64,000 bases of DNA, taken from contig CM055099.1 of NCBI GenBank assembly GCA_029204225.1, forward strand, positions 69,979,349 through 70,043,348. The letters are read 5' to 3'. Below are positions 63,670 to 64,000 of the stretch, one piece after another (position 1 is the first letter of the stretch; every line of letters starts with the position of its first letter). The notes beneath the pieces were generated by a model, which was not told the origin of the DNA, ran no database searches, and worked only from the letters and a program-made list of their open reading frames with translations. A program made the translations under genes and the position numbers. This stretch comes from Diphasiastrum complanatum. Taxonomy: Eukaryota; Streptophyta; Lycopodiopsida; Lycopodiales; Lycopodiaceae.

Positions 63670-63938
63670 TAGAATTTGCTTTGCACAGGAACACAGATCA
63701 TGCTACACAGTAACACAGACAGAAAACACTCTCCTCAGCAAGCTCACATAGCAACTGTATTTCTCAAAATGAAATTACACTGTACATATAGTTGTTCACT
63801 CAGGCAACCCATGCATGGCCCAGGTTGCCGTTGGCGGGACGCGTGTCCCGTCGACTTGCCTCGTGGCGAGGCCAACTGATCCTTATCCACTGATAGGACC
63901 CACAGTACAGTAACACAGTGATTCTAACTTTAACTCTA
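63670..63938 (-). repeat. 5' LTR of the older Copia element
   Basis: This is the partner of 58631-58898, three bases from the PBS. The outer edge (63938) is estimated from where similarity fades. Confidence 0.85.
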
Positions 63939-64000
63939 ACTGTAAGAATAAATTTGCAAGAAAAACTATACACCCATATTCAAATAACAAATAAAGTGCA
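63939..64000. other. Right flank of the older Copia element
   Basis: AT-rich sequence of 62 bp. It does not resemble the sequence left of 58631, and no target duplication is visible. Confidence 0.4.

Larger units (their letters stand above)
58631..63938 (-). mobile_element. Older Copia element with internal RT deletion (minus strand)
   Basis: The LTRs are at 58631-58898 and 63670-63938 (about 268 bp). A PBS is at 63655-63666 and a purine tract (AAAAGAGAGAGC, minus) borders the left LTR at about 58899-58912. Gag, protease, integrase, partial RT and RNase H follow in order, with stops, shifts and a deletion. No target duplication could be matched. The LTRs differ at many positions, so it is clearly older than the element at 2331-8761. 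Confidence 0.9.

Overview
This window is nuclear DNA from a land plant with a repeat-rich genome. The evidence is a TM9/nonaspanin gene with six GT-AG introns, several Copia and Gypsy LTR retrotransposons (two Copia copies with the plant-type initiator-Met tRNA primer-binding site), G-box clusters, and long intergenic stretches of dispersed repeats. No clade can be fixed from sequence alone; a fern or another non-seed plant is only a guess. No prokaryotic features, rRNA genes or tRNA genes were recognised by eye.

Layout. 6-11935 is a decayed low-copy gene cluster. A minus-strand gene of unknown function (6-1179) faces a plus-strand gene (1954-10110) across a 774-bp region with six CACGTG boxes and four ATATCGCA motifs. 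The plus-strand gene encodes a divergent, CENH3-like histone H3 fold followed by a basic/proline linker and a C48 (Ulp1/SENP-like) cysteine protease domain. I know of no described protein with this order, and it is the most interesting item in the window. It is broken by a one-base frameshift, a lost splice acceptor and a very young full-length Copia element (2331-8761; LTRs differ at 1 of 655 bases; 5-bp target duplication GGTAC). A third, unrecognised broken gene (10740-11935, minus) follows.

12400-22930 is a graveyard of nested Gypsy and Copia fragments. 23242-25075 has a small inverted-repeat element, one copy of a dispersed repeat and a short tandem duplication. 26995-34879 holds the only clearly intact host gene: a seven-exon TM9SF/TMN endomembrane protein of about 650 residues ending in a KID Golgi-retention signal. 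Its introns carry a microsatellite, two copies of a GC-rich foldback repeat and three consecutive near-perfect hairpins.

36044-38888 is a non-autonomous Copia derivative whose gag is fused to a non-retroviral open frame. 38889-51770 is mostly gene-free, with duplicated repeats, a CATGCA cluster and a polypyrimidine tract. 51775-52840 contains two arrays of about nineteen imperfect palindromes built on GAGCTATGCC/GGCATAGCTC. 55175-56306 is a large foldback element with arms of about 430-470 bp. 56385-58630 is a Copia copy in which reverse transcriptase is replaced by a long foreign open frame. 58631-63938 is an older Copia element on the minus strand with an internal RT deletion.

The retroelements account for most of the open frames. 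The TM9 gene and the H3-Ulp1/partner cluster are the host-like content. Nothing links those two functionally beyond proximity.
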